A stretch of 64,000 bases of DNA from positions 1 through 64,000 of the forward strand of contig CAYVOK010000002.1 of assembly GCA_964453335.1 (NCBI GenBank), written 5' to 3'. Shown piece by piece: positions 16,410 through 24,905 of the stretch. The notes under the pieces are model-generated. The model was not told the origin of the DNA and did no database searches. It saw nothing but the letters and a program-made list of their open reading frames with translations. This DNA is from VGBO01 sp964453335. Its GTDB lineage: Bacteria > Actinomycetota > Acidimicrobiia > Acidimicrobiales > CAIXPF01. Position 1 is the first letter of the stretch, and every line of letters starts with the position of its first letter. Both the position numbers and the translations under genes were made by a program.

Positions 16410-17342
16410 CTAGTCCGGCAGGCGGAGGACACCGCCGTCGGTGACGGCGAGGCCATCGGCGACGAGCGTGCGCGCCACCCGCTCGGCGCGTGCCGCGTCG
16501 TCGGGCCACCCCATCACCCCGGCGAGACCGGCGACGGGCACGGGTCCGTCGCGCAGCGCGTCGACGAGCCGGCCCCGGCCCTGCCGGTCGGATCCCTCGA
16601 AGCGCGACTGCCGGCCGGGGACGCCGGCGGACCCGACCGCCGGATCGGGCTCGGGTCGCCCGGCCGCCGCCCACACGCACCAGCCGGCGACCGGGCAGGC
16701 GTCGCAGCGCGGCACGCGTGCGGTGCAGATCGTCGCGCCCAGGTCGAGCAGCGCCTGGTTCCACGCCCAGCCCGCGCCCGGGGGCACCGCAGCGTCGACG
16801 GCCCGACGGGCCTCGGCTGCACCGAGCCGCCGACCGGTGGTCCGGGCCGCCACCCGGGCGACGTTCGTGTCGAGCACGCCGACGTCGGCCTCGTACGCGA
16901 ACGCGAGCACCGCCCGCGCGGTGTACGGCCCGATGCCCGGCAGGGCGAGCAGCGCGGCGAGGTCGGCGGGGACGACGCCGTCGTGGCATCCCACGATCTC
17001 GGTCGCACACCGGTGGAGGGCGAGCGCTCGCCGGTTGTACCCGAGGCCTCGCCATGCCGCGATCACGTCGGCCGGCGTGGCGGCGGCGCAGGCGGCAGCG
17101 GTCGGGAACCGTGCGAGCAGGGCCGGCCAACGCTCGAGCGCCCGGGCGACCTGGGTCTGCTGGAGCACCACCTCGGCGACGAGGACGGCCCACGGGTCGC
17201 GCGTCGCCCGCCAGGGCAGGTCGGCGCGGCCCGCGATCGCGAACCACCCGAGGACCGCGGCGCGGACCGCCGCGTCGCTCAGCTCCAGATCGCGTCGCTC
17301 TCGTAGGGGCGACCGCGGCGCGGGGCGGCGTCGCGCTTCCAC
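16410..17342 (-). CDS. mutY: A/G-specific adenine DNA glycosylase MutY
   Basis: 310 residues. Helix-hairpin-helix LALPGIGPYTARAVLAFAYE with the catalytic Asp in VLDTNVARV, the catalytic Glu region EVVLQQTQVARALERW, and the [4Fe-4S] loop Cys-x6-Cys-x2-Cys-x5-Cys (CTARVPRCDACPVAGWC). It removes adenine mispaired with 8-oxoguanine. The C-terminal 8-oxoG-recognition domain is short, replaced by a winged-helix-like tail. The GTG at 17342 makes it overlap the MaoC-like gene by 64 bases; a later unusual start is possible. Confidence 0.9.
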   Translation of the reverse strand: MEARRRPAPRSPLRERRDLELSDAAVRAAVLGWFAIAGRADLPWRATRDPWAVLVAEVVLQQTQVARALERWPALLARFPTAAACAAATPADVIAAWRGLGYNRRALALHRCATEIVGCHDGVVPADLAALLALPGIGPYTARAVLAFAYEADVGVLDTNVARVAARTTGRRLGAAEARRAVDAAVPPGAGWAWNQALLDLGATICTARVPRCDACPVAGWCVWAAAGRPEPDPAVGSAGVPGRQSRFEGSDRQGRGRLVDALRDGPVPVAGLAGVMGWPDDAARAERVARTLVADGLAVTDGGVLRLPD

Positions 17343-17794
17343 ACGAGCACCTTGCGGCGGAAGAAGCAGACCTCCTCGCCGCGCTGGTTGATGCCCTTGG
17401 TCTCGACGGTGACGACACCGCGGTCGTTCTTCGACTTCGACTCCTCGACACCGAGCACCCGGGTCTCGGCGTAGATGGTGTCGCCGTGGAACGTGGGGGC
17501 CTTGTGCTGCAGCGTCTCGATCTCGAGGTTCGCGATCGCTGCGCCGCTCACGTCGGGGACCGACATGCCGAGCACGAGCGAGTACACGAGGTTGCCGACC
17601 ACGACGTTCTTGCCGTGCACCGTCTCCTGCTCCGCGAAGTACGCGTTCGTGTGGAGCGGGTGATGGTTCATCGTGATCATGCAGAACAGGTGGTCGTCGG
17701 CCTCGGTGATGGTCTTGCCGGGCCAGTGCTTGTAGACGTCCCCGGGCTGGAAGTCCTCGAGGTAGCGGCCGAAGGGGCGGTCGTGCACGGTCAT
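17279..17794 (-). CDS. MaoC-like hydratase, probable mesaconyl-CoA hydratase
   Basis: 171-residue hot-dog fold hydratase with the catalytic block ADDHLFCMITMNHHPLHTNA (Asp and His of the MaoC family) and GDTIYAETRVLGVEESKSKN. Its closest pattern is the short actinobacterial mesaconyl-CoA hydratase group found next to CitE-like and methylsuccinyl-CoA dehydrogenase genes. Both of those lie within 6 kb here, supporting a role in the ethylmalonyl-CoA pathway (inference). The ATG has TACGCT 6 bases upstream. Confidence 0.75.
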   Translation of the reverse strand: MTVHDRPFGRYLEDFQPGDVYKHWPGKTITEADDHLFCMITMNHHPLHTNAYFAEQETVHGKNVVVGNLVYSLVLGMSVPDVSGAAIANLEIETLQHKAPTFHGDTIYAETRVLGVEESKSKNDRGVVTVETKGINQRGEEVCFFRRKVLVWKRDAAPRRGRPYESDAIWS

Positions 17795-17838
17795 ACGTGC
17801 AGCGTACGGCGACGCCGCGACCAGGGTCGAAACGGCCG

Positions 17839-20130
17839 TCAGGGTCCCGCGACGAACGGCGGGGGGCGGTCGACGGTGCGCTCGGGTACCGGCCCCTCCC
17901 ACCGTGTCACCTCGACGAGACAGCTCTGCGCCGCGGGTGCCTGGGCGAGCGACGAGGTCGGTCGGTCGGAGGTGAGCACGTTCGGATTCCCCGCCCGGCA
18001 AAGGCCGCCGGGCTCGACCGGGTCGTACCACGCACCCGTCGGCAGCACGACGACGCCCTCGACCACCCCGTCGTCGACGACGACACCGGCGAGACAGGCA
18101 CCCCGGTCGTTGTGGACCCGCACCACGTCCCCGTCGCCGAGCCCCCGGGCGGCGGCGTCGGCGGGATGCATCCGCAACGCCTCCCGCCCCGCGACCTTGC
18201 CGGCCTGCGACGCCGCACCGACGTCGAGCTGACTGTGCAGGCGGGTGGCGGGCTGGTTCGACACGAGGTGCAGGGGGAACCGGGCAGCGAGCGGTGCACC
18301 GAGCCACTCCTGCGGCGCCCGCCAGCACGGCCCGGCGGGCACGTCGGGATGGTCGAACGCGGCGAGCACCTCGGAGTGCAGTTCGATCCGGCCGCTCGGC
18401 GTCCGCAACGGCGCCCCGTCGGGGTCGGCCCGGAACGGCGCGAGCAGCACCCGGGGCTCCGTCGGACGCGGCAGGTCGACGGAGCCGACGGCGAAGAGGC
18501 CCTCGAGGTCGGGCAGTGTCACGCCGTCGCGCGCCGCCCGTTCGACCGTCTCCGCCCACACCCACTCGAGCCAGGCCCGGTCGTCGCGCCCCTCGTCGAA
18601 CTGTTCACCGACGCCGAGACGATGCGCGACCCCGGAGAGGATCTCCCGGTCGGTGCGCGCCTCGCCGAGGGGTTCGAGGATGCGGGGCATCGCCACGATC
18701 GTGCCGGTCTGGGGTGACGAACCGACGTCGTCGCGTTCGAGGAGCGTCGCAGCGGGGAGCACGATGTCGGCGTGGCGGGCGAGCGCGTTCCACACGTGTT
18801 CGTGCACGACGACGCACTCGGGCAGCTGCCACGCCCGGGCCAGCCGACCGAGGTCCTGATGGTGGTGGAACGGGTTGCCGCCCGCCCAGTACACGAGCCG
18901 CGTGTCGGGGTAGTGGTGGATGGCGCCGTCGTAGGTGAACGACGCACCCGGGCACTCGAGCGCCTCGGTGACCCGGGCGACCGGCACGAACCCCTTCACC
19001 GGGTTCACCCCGGCGGGCACACGCGGCAGCGAGAACCGGCTCTCGGCGGAACCGACCCGGTTCACCGACCCGTACCCGACACCGAACCCGCCGCCCGGCG
19101 TGCCGATCTGGCCGAGCAGCGCGGCGAGCGCGATCACCGCCCAGTAGACGTGCTCGCCGTGGTCGGCCCGCTGCAGCGACCACGACGCGGTGACGAGGCT
19201 CGGGCCCGCGGCGAGATCACGGGCGAGTGCACGGATCTCGGGGGCAGGCACACCGCAGATCGGCTCCGCCCACTCCGGCGGACACGCAGCGACGGTGCGC
19301 AGGAACGGTTCGACCCCGCTGCAGTACCGGTCGAGGAACGCCCGGTCGGCGAGGTCCTCGGCGACGAGGGTGTGGGCGAGCGCCAACAGGAGCGCAGTGT
19401 CGGTGCCCGGGCGGATCGGGAGCCAGCTCGCACCGAGCGACGCGTCGACGTCGCCGCGCAACGGGGACACGTTCACGATCCGCACCCCGGCGTCGCGCAG
19501 GGCCCGCAGACCGCCCGGGGCGAGGTGACGATACGTCCCGCCGTTCTCGACCTGGGTGTTCTTCGACGGCAGGCCGCCGAACGCGACGACGAGTCGGCCG
19601 TGCCGGGCGAGTTCCTCGAAGGGTGTGTGGTTGCCCAACACGTCGAAGAAGTTGCCGACCACGTGCGGGAGGATCACCTCGGCCGCCGCGTAGCTGTAGG
19701 AGTTCACGGTGCGCGTGAACCCGCCGGCGAGTCCGAGCATCCGGAACAACCAGGTCTGCGGGTTGTGCACCCGACCGGCGGACGCCCAGCCGTAGCTGCC
19801 GGCGTAGATCGACGCCGGACCCGCCTCGGAGCGCACCCGGTCGATCTCGGCGGCGACGAGATCGAGGGCAGTGCCCCAGTCGACCTCGACGAACGCGTCG
19901 TGACCGCGGCCCCGGTCGGATCGCCGACCACGCCGGCCGGACGCCACCTCGTCGAGGAACCCGCGCCGCACCGCAGGACGACGGACCCGCACCGGATGGT
20001 CGGCGAGCGCGGCGACGTTGGCGCCGAGCGGCGAGGGGTCCGGGTCGTCCGCGACGGGGCGCACGTCGACCCGCCGGCCCCCGAGGACCGTCACGTCGTA
20101 GGCGCCCCAGTGGGTGAGGGTGACGGGCAC
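17839..20130 (-). CDS. Molybdopterin oxidoreductase, DMSO reductase/BisC type
   Basis: 763-residue molybdopterin enzyme. The segment SIYAGSYGWASAGRVHNPQT contains the Ser that ligates Mo in DMSO, TMAO and biotin sulfoxide reductases, and the C-terminal dinucleotide-binding domain (LHLVSNQPATRLHSQLDVGA) is present. There is no N-terminal Cys cluster motif and no twin-arginine signal, so it is like the cytosolic BisC/BisZ, which reduces sulfoxides. Start GTG at 20130. It lies between ethylmalonyl-CoA-type genes but a functional link is not evident. Confidence 0.88.
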   Translation of the reverse strand: MPVTLTHWGAYDVTVLGGRRVDVRPVADDPDPSPLGANVAALADHPVRVRRPAVRRGFLDEVASGRRGRRSDRGRGHDAFVEVDWGTALDLVAAEIDRVRSEAGPASIYAGSYGWASAGRVHNPQTWLFRMLGLAGGFTRTVNSYSYAAAEVILPHVVGNFFDVLGNHTPFEELARHGRLVVAFGGLPSKNTQVENGGTYRHLAPGGLRALRDAGVRIVNVSPLRGDVDASLGASWLPIRPGTDTALLLALAHTLVAEDLADRAFLDRYCSGVEPFLRTVAACPPEWAEPICGVPAPEIRALARDLAAGPSLVTASWSLQRADHGEHVYWAVIALAALLGQIGTPGGGFGVGYGSVNRVGSAESRFSLPRVPAGVNPVKGFVPVARVTEALECPGASFTYDGAIHHYPDTRLVYWAGGNPFHHHQDLGRLARAWQLPECVVVHEHVWNALARHADIVLPAATLLERDDVGSSPQTGTIVAMPRILEPLGEARTDREILSGVAHRLGVGEQFDEGRDDRAWLEWVWAETVERAARDGVTLPDLEGLFAVGSVDLPRPTEPRVLLAPFRADPDGAPLRTPSGRIELHSEVLAAFDHPDVPAGPCWRAPQEWLGAPLAARFPLHLVSNQPATRLHSQLDVGAASQAGKVAGREALRMHPADAAARGLGDGDVVRVHNDRGACLAGVVVDDGVVEGVVVLPTGAWYDPVEPGGLCRAGNPNVLTSDRPTSSLAQAPAAQSCLVEVTRWEGPVPERTVDRPPPFVAGP

Positions 20131-20211
20131 GGCGCAAGCTTGGCAGACGGCGGTCCGGGCCGGTGCGGCCGAGTGTGAGCAGCGTCGCGAGCGGCGGTAG
20201 CGTCGCTCCCC

Positions 20212-21798
20212 ATGAGCAACGTCGACCTGCAGGAAGTCGCCTCCGTCATCGACCTCGCCTCCGGCGCGCTGCGGCGCACCGTCGAGACGCTCAAGGCGCT
20301 GCCCGACCCCGAGGACCGCCAGCAGATCGTCTACGACCTCGCGCACGCCGCGTCGGCGGTCGAGACGGCACGGGGCCTGCTCGACTACGGCGCCAAGGGC
20401 GAGACTGAGGCGCGCATCACCGCCGCGTTCGTCGCCGACGCCGTCGCCGACATGGTGGGGCGCACCTACGGCCGTGAGGCCGAGTGGGGCATCGAGCCCG
20501 GCACGTTCGACGCCGCCCGTGACTTCGTCGCCCGGTACCGTCATCCGGAGTTCCTCGCCGAGCTCGCCGCGACCCCGGGCGACCGGCACCTGAACGAGGA
20601 CTTCGAGCTCGTGCAGGACACCTTCCGTCGGTTCGCCGAGGAGAAGGTCGTCCCCATCGCCGAGCACATCCACCGGCACAACGAGGACATCCCCGAGGAC
20701 CTCATCACCGCACTCGGTGAGATGGGTCTGTTCGGTCTGTCGATCCCCGAGGAGTTCGGCGGCTTCGCGTCGGGTTCCGAGTCGGACTACTACGGCATGG
20801 TCATCGCGACCGAGGAGCTGTCCCGCGCGTCGCTCGGCGCCGCCGGTTCGCTCATCACCCGGCCCGAGATCCTCGCCCGTGCGCTCGAGGCGGGCGGCAC
20901 CGAGGAGCAGAAGCACCACTGGCTGCCGCGCCTCGCGAACGGCGAGGTCCTCGCCGCCGTCGCCGTGACCGAGCCCGACTACCGCTCCGAGGTGGCGCAC
21001 CCGGAGGTCACCGCGACCCGCACCGAGGACGGTTCGGGCTGGTTGATCAACGGCGTGAAGACCTGGTGCACCTTCGCCGCCCGGGCCGACGTGCTGATGC
21101 TGCTCGCCCGTACCGACCCCGACCGCTCGAAGACCCACCGTGGTCTGTCGCTGTTCATCGTGCCGAAGCCCCGTGGCGACGGCCACGGGTTCTCCTTCAC
21201 CCAGGACGGCCCGCACGCCGGCAAGCTCGAGGGTCGCCCGATCGACACGATCGGCTACCGGGGCATGCACTCCTACGAGCTGGCGTTCGACAACTGGTTC
21301 GTGCCCGCCGAGAACCTCCTCGGCGGTGAGGCCGGCCTCGGCCGCGGCTTCTACTACCAGATGGCCGGGTTCGAGAACGGCCGCCTGCAGACCGCAGCCC
21401 GCGCCGTCGGCGTCATGCAGGCCGCGTACGAGGCGGCCCGCGACTACGCCGACAACCGGGTGGTGTTCGGGCGTCCGATCGCCGAGTACCAGCTCACCCG
21501 GGCGAAGCTCGGCCGCATGGCGGTGACGATCCAGGCCGCCCGCCAGTTCTCCTACGAGGTCGGCAAGCTCATGGCCAAGGGTGAGGGCCAGATGGAGGCC
21601 TCGATGGTGAAGGCCTACGTCTGCCGTGCCGCCGAGTGGGTCACCCGTGAGGCGATGCAGATCCACGGCGGCATGGGCTACGCCGAGGAGTACTCGGTGT
21701 CCCGCCTCTTCGTCGACGCCCGTGTGCTGTCGATCTTCGAGGGTGCGGACGAGACGCTCTGCCTGAAGGTGATCGCCCGCAAGCTCCTCGACGCGTGA
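20212..21798 (+). CDS. Acyl-CoA dehydrogenase, probable (2S)-methylsuccinyl-CoA dehydrogenase
   Basis: 528 residues, longer than common acyl-CoA dehydrogenases because of a roughly 130-residue helical N-terminal extension (LQEVASVIDLASGALRRTVE onward), as in methylsuccinyl-CoA dehydrogenase. The dehydrogenase part starts near LNEDFELVQDTFRRFAEEKV and ends with QIHGGMGYAEEYSVSRLFVD and the FEGADETL region. Together with the MaoC-like and malyl-CoA-lyase-like neighbours this suggests acetate assimilation by the ethylmalonyl-CoA pathway; crotonyl-CoA carboxylase and ethylmalonyl-CoA mutase are not in the window. TAGCGT 8 bases before the ATG. Confidence 0.8.
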   Translation: MSNVDLQEVASVIDLASGALRRTVETLKALPDPEDRQQIVYDLAHAASAVETARGLLDYGAKGETEARITAAFVADAVADMVGRTYGREAEWGIEPGTFDAARDFVARYRHPEFLAELAATPGDRHLNEDFELVQDTFRRFAEEKVVPIAEHIHRHNEDIPEDLITALGEMGLFGLSIPEEFGGFASGSESDYYGMVIATEELSRASLGAAGSLITRPEILARALEAGGTEEQKHHWLPRLANGEVLAAVAVTEPDYRSEVAHPEVTATRTEDGSGWLINGVKTWCTFAARADVLMLLARTDPDRSKTHRGLSLFIVPKPRGDGHGFSFTQDGPHAGKLEGRPIDTIGYRGMHSYELAFDNWFVPAENLLGGEAGLGRGFYYQMAGFENGRLQTAARAVGVMQAAYEAARDYADNRVVFGRPIAEYQLTRAKLGRMAVTIQAARQFSYEVGKLMAKGEGQMEASMVKAYVCRAAEWVTREAMQIHGGMGYAEEYSVSRLFVDARVLSIFEGADETLCLKVIARKLLDA

Positions 21799-21810
21799 GC
21801 CGCCGCGGCG

Positions 21811-22503
21811 TCAGCCGCGGAGCAGCGTGACGAGGTCGGCGACACCGCGGATGCGGACGACGTCGAGGTCGGGCCAGTCGTCGTAGGGGTCGACGAGCAC
21901 CGGGACCATCCCGGCGGCTCGTGCGGCCGCGACGTCGGTGCTGACCGAGTCGCCGACGTACGCGACCCGACCGGGTGCGATCCCCCCGAGCGCCGCGAGC
22001 GCAGGGCGGAAGATCGCCGGGTCGGGCTTCGCCACGCCCACGTCGTGGCTGTCGACGACGAACCGCACCGGCGCACCGGGCCCGTCCCCGACCTGACAGA
22101 CACCGACCCGGGCGAGCACCGACGCGATCTGACCGGACGCGTTCGACACGACGCCGATCGGGATGCCGGCCGCGTGCAGGGCGGCGAGCCCATCCCGCGC
22201 CCCTGCGACGGGCGCACGCCAGAGGTGCGCGTGGCGGGTGCGGCCCAGCACGAACGCCGCCTCGGCCTCCTCCGCTGCGGGGACGCCGACGTGGCGCACG
22301 TACGCGAGGTCGTAGCTCGCCCAACTGTCCTCGGCGTCCCCGGCGCGTGCCTTCGCCGCCATGCCGCCGTAGTGGGCGCGTTCGTGACGCGCCACCTCGG
22401 CCGCACCGCCGTAGAGGTGCAGGGTCGGCGCGAGGACCGCCGGGTCGGGGAGCACGAGCACCCCGCCGGCGTCGAAGAGCACGGCGTCGACGGCGCCGCG
22501 CAC
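21811..22503 (-). CDS. HAD-superfamily hydrolase (subfamily IA)
   Basis: 230 residues with motif I VLFDAGGVLVLPD, motif II VVSNASG, motif III Lys in VAKPDPAIFRPALAA and motif IV YVGDSVSTDVAAAR. The nucleophile Asp is present, but the second Asp of the usual DxD (general acid) is Gly, so it may not be an ordinary phosphatase. It follows the malyl-CoA lyase-like gene by 4 bases and is co-transcribed. The start is GTG at 22503. Confidence 0.82.
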   Translation of the reverse strand: MRGAVDAVLFDAGGVLVLPDPAVLAPTLHLYGGAAEVARHERAHYGGMAAKARAGDAEDSWASYDLAYVRHVGVPAAEEAEAAFVLGRTRHAHLWRAPVAGARDGLAALHAAGIPIGVVSNASGQIASVLARVGVCQVGDGPGAPVRFVVDSHDVGVAKPDPAIFRPALAALGGIAPGRVAYVGDSVSTDVAAARAAGMVPVLVDPYDDWPDLDVVRIRGVADLVTLLRG

Positions 22504-22507
22504 GAAC

Positions 22508-23452
22508 TCAGCCCTTCGGGGTGCGGACCATCCGGTTGCGCTGGCCGCGCATCCGGATCTTGAGCGCCACCTTGCGGGACGCCTCGTCGATCATCTCGTC
22601 GCCGAACATGACCGCGCCCTTGCGCTCACCGGTGGTGGTCGCCTCCTCGTAGGCGTCGAGCACGTCGAGCGCCTTGTCGAACTCCTCCTGCGTGGGCGAG
22701 AAGAGGTCGTTGAGGACGGTCACCTGGTCGGGGTGCAGGGCCCACTTGCCGTCGAAGCCGAGCGTGTACGCCCGGGTCGAGTACTCACGGAAGCCCTCCT
22801 GGTCACGGACCTTCGTGTACGGGCCGTCGATGACCTGCAGACCGTTCGCACGACCGGCCATGAGGATCTTCATGAACACGTAGTGGAAGTAGTCGCCGGG
22901 GTACTCCGGGATGAGGGTGCCGCCACGCAGGTCGGGCATCTCCATCGACGCCGAGAAATCGACCGGGCCGAGGATGATCGTCTCGAGGCGCTTCGACGCC
23001 GCGCAGATCTCCTCGACGTTGATGAGGCCGCGGGCGGTCTCGATCTGGGCCTCGATCCCGATGTGGCCGATCGGCAGACCGCAGTTCTTCTCGACCTGGG
23101 TGAGGAGCAGGTCGGTGGCGACGATCTCGGCGGCCGACTGCACCTTCGGGAGCATGATCTCCTCGAGGCGCTCACCGGCGTTGCCGACGACCTCGATGAT
23201 GTCGCCGTAGGTCCACTTGGTGTCCCACGCGTTCACGCGGACGCACATGACCGTGTCGCCCCAGTCCTGGGTGCGGATCGCCTCGACGACCTTCGCCCGG
23301 GCGGACTCCTTCTCGAGGGGGGAGACCGAGTCCTCCATGTCGAGGAACTTCATGTCGGCGGGGATGGTCGGCCCCTTCGTGAGCATCTTCTCGCTCGAAC
23401 CGGGGATCGACAGACAGGAGCGACGCGGCAGGTCGCGGGAGCGTGCGGACAT
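22508..23452 (-). CDS. HpcH/CitE-family lyase, probable malyl-CoA/beta-methylmalyl-CoA lyase
   Basis: 314 residues. RRSCLSIPGSSEKMLTKGPT, ADMKFLDMEDSVSPLEKESA and GIEAQIETARGLINVEEICA are the signature blocks of CitE/Mcl enzymes, with the metal-binding Glu in IEAQIETARG. It cleaves beta-hydroxyacyl-CoA esters to acyl-CoA and glyoxylate. Length and the PGSSEKMLTK block fit the Mcl1 group of the ethylmalonyl-CoA pathway. ATG at 23452 has TAGCCT 8 bases upstream. Confidence 0.8.
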   Translation of the reverse strand: MSARSRDLPRRSCLSIPGSSEKMLTKGPTIPADMKFLDMEDSVSPLEKESARAKVVEAIRTQDWGDTVMCVRVNAWDTKWTYGDIIEVVGNAGERLEEIMLPKVQSAAEIVATDLLLTQVEKNCGLPIGHIGIEAQIETARGLINVEEICAASKRLETIILGPVDFSASMEMPDLRGGTLIPEYPGDYFHYVFMKILMAGRANGLQVIDGPYTKVRDQEGFREYSTRAYTLGFDGKWALHPDQVTVLNDLFSPTQEEFDKALDVLDAYEEATTTGERKGAVMFGDEMIDEASRKVALKIRMRGQRNRMVRTPKG

Positions 23453-23516
23453 GGGGCGAGAGGCTACGACGACGGCGCGGCGCGCACCAAGGCAGGACCC
23501 GAAGCCGGCGGTGCGC

Positions 23517-24326
23517 TCAGACGAGGCCCTCGCGGAACAGTTCGGTCGCGATCGGGCAGTCGGTGGCGGCGACCGCGGCGGCGACGGGGGTGCGGCCGTC
23601 GGGGCCGACCACGTCGTCGACGAGGTCGAGCGGCACGACCTCCTCCTCGGCCTCCCACGGTTCGTCGCCCGACGCGTCGAGCCTCGATGCCACCACGTCG
23701 AACACCCGGCCCGGCACGAACCGACCGACCCCACCGACGAGCCACACCGCGACCCCGGCGTGCCGGGCGGTCGCCGCGGCGGCCCGTGCGCCGGCAGGGG
23801 CGACGAACCGGTCGGGCCCGGCGACGGCAGCGTCGAGCAGCACGACGGTCACGTCGGCCGCAGCGGCGCCGAGACCGAGCGGATCGACGAGGGCGGCATC
23901 GACCTCGGCACGGTCGAGTCGCCGCACGAGCGAGGCGGCAGCACCGTCGTCGCCGTCGAGGACGAGCACCCGCAGGTCGCCCCGGGCCCGCAACGCCCGA
24001 CCGACGGTGTCGGTCGCGCCGACGACGAGCACGGTGGCGTCGTCGGGCAGTGCCCGGGCGAGGTGCCGCGCGGTCGGGTCGGCGTCGACCGCCTCGGCGC
24101 ACCGCCAACCCTCGGCCGTGGGTTCCGGTGCGCAGCACACCCGCGAGGTGAGCCACCACAGCGGCCCGCACGTCGGGTGGCGGACCAGCATCCGCCGACA
24201 TGCGGCGACCATCCCGGCCGGGTCGTCCCGGAACGCGCCGAGTGCGGTCGCGGTCTCGCGCACCAGGTCCACCGCGTCGATCGCCGAGGATCGGGCGACC
24301 GCACGGAGACGTTCGATGGGGTGCAC
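23517..24326 (-). CDS. eIF-2B-like / ribose-1,5-bisphosphate isomerase-like protein, diverged
   Basis: 269 residues. The N-terminal helical part HPIERLRAVARSSAIDAVDL and the Rossmann-like C-terminal half (VLDGDDGAAASLVRRLDRAE, then ARAAAATARHAGVAVWLVGG and PVAAAVAATDCPIATEL) resemble the eIF-2B alpha/beta/delta family that includes sugar-phosphate isomerases. Catalytic residues of known isomerases are not clearly kept, so function is unknown. A GTG start at 24326 is chosen because TACCGT lies 6 bases upstream. Confidence 0.6.
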   Translation of the reverse strand: MHPIERLRAVARSSAIDAVDLVRETATALGAFRDDPAGMVAACRRMLVRHPTCGPLWWLTSRVCCAPEPTAEGWRCAEAVDADPTARHLARALPDDATVLVVGATDTVGRALRARGDLRVLVLDGDDGAAASLVRRLDRAEVDAALVDPLGLGAAAADVTVVLLDAAVAGPDRFVAPAGARAAAATARHAGVAVWLVGGVGRFVPGRVFDVVASRLDASGDEPWEAEEEVVPLDLVDDVVGPDGRTPVAAAVAATDCPIATELFREGLV

Positions 24327-24394
24327 CCGACCACGGTACCGGGCCGCCGGGAGAAACTTCACCGCCGGGGACGGGAGCCGGTAGCGTTCCCGCC

Positions 24395-24898
24395 GTGGCC
24401 GCCTCAGAAGTCCCCGCCGGTCTCCAGCTCACCTCCCTCGACGGGCAGACCCGCCCGGTCGAGGAGTGGCTCATCACCTTCCAGCTGCTCGGCGTGGTCC
24501 TCGATCCCTACACCTACGAGAGCGCCTGGCTGCTCGACACGGCCGGCCGCATCCTCGCCGGGTTCCGGGGTGCGAGCGTGCGAACGGCGATCGTGGTGAC
24601 CTGCGGTGCCGAGGAGGCGAAGCAGTTCCTCGGTCCCTACGTCGACCAGGTCCTCGTGCTCGTCGATCCCGACCGTGCGTTCGTCCAGGCGTGCGGCCTC
24701 GAGGAACTGCCGGCGTTCGTGCACGTCCGCCAGAACCGCCGCATCGGCGGCGTGGCGCAGGGCTGGGACCCGGCCGCGTGGAAGGAGATCGCCGGTGTGG
24801 TCGCAGCCGAACGGCACTGGAGCCGTCCGCTGATCCCCGCCGCCGGCGACCCCGCCCCCTACCGGGGCAGCGCCGCGCTCACCTCGACCGGGGCCTGA
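24395..24898 (+). CDS. Thioredoxin-like fold protein of unknown function
   Basis: 167 residues. The order LDTAGRILAGFRGASVRTAI, VDPDRAFVQACGLEELPAFV and WDPAAWKEIAGVVAAE resembles the peroxiredoxin/thioredoxin-like fold, with a cis-Pro-like LPAFVHVRQN. No CxxC motif is present, so a classical redox role is unlikely. TAGCGT (24382-24387) lies 7 bases before the GTG. It is divergent from the eIF-2B-like gene and convergent with the oxidoreductase at 24906. Confidence 0.6.
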   Translation: MAASEVPAGLQLTSLDGQTRPVEEWLITFQLLGVVLDPYTYESAWLLDTAGRILAGFRGASVRTAIVVTCGAEEAKQFLGPYVDQVLVLVDPDRAFVQACGLEELPAFVHVRQNRRIGGVAQGWDPAAWKEIAGVVAAERHWSRPLIPAAGDPAPYRGSAALTSTGA

Positions 24899-24905
24899 GC
24901 CCCGC

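Noticed and set aside
17839..20130. Selenocysteine formate dehydrogenase
   Set aside because: The Mo-ligand position is Ser (GSYGWASAGR) and there is no in-frame TGA or N-terminal Fe-S motif; it is of the sulfoxide reductase type.
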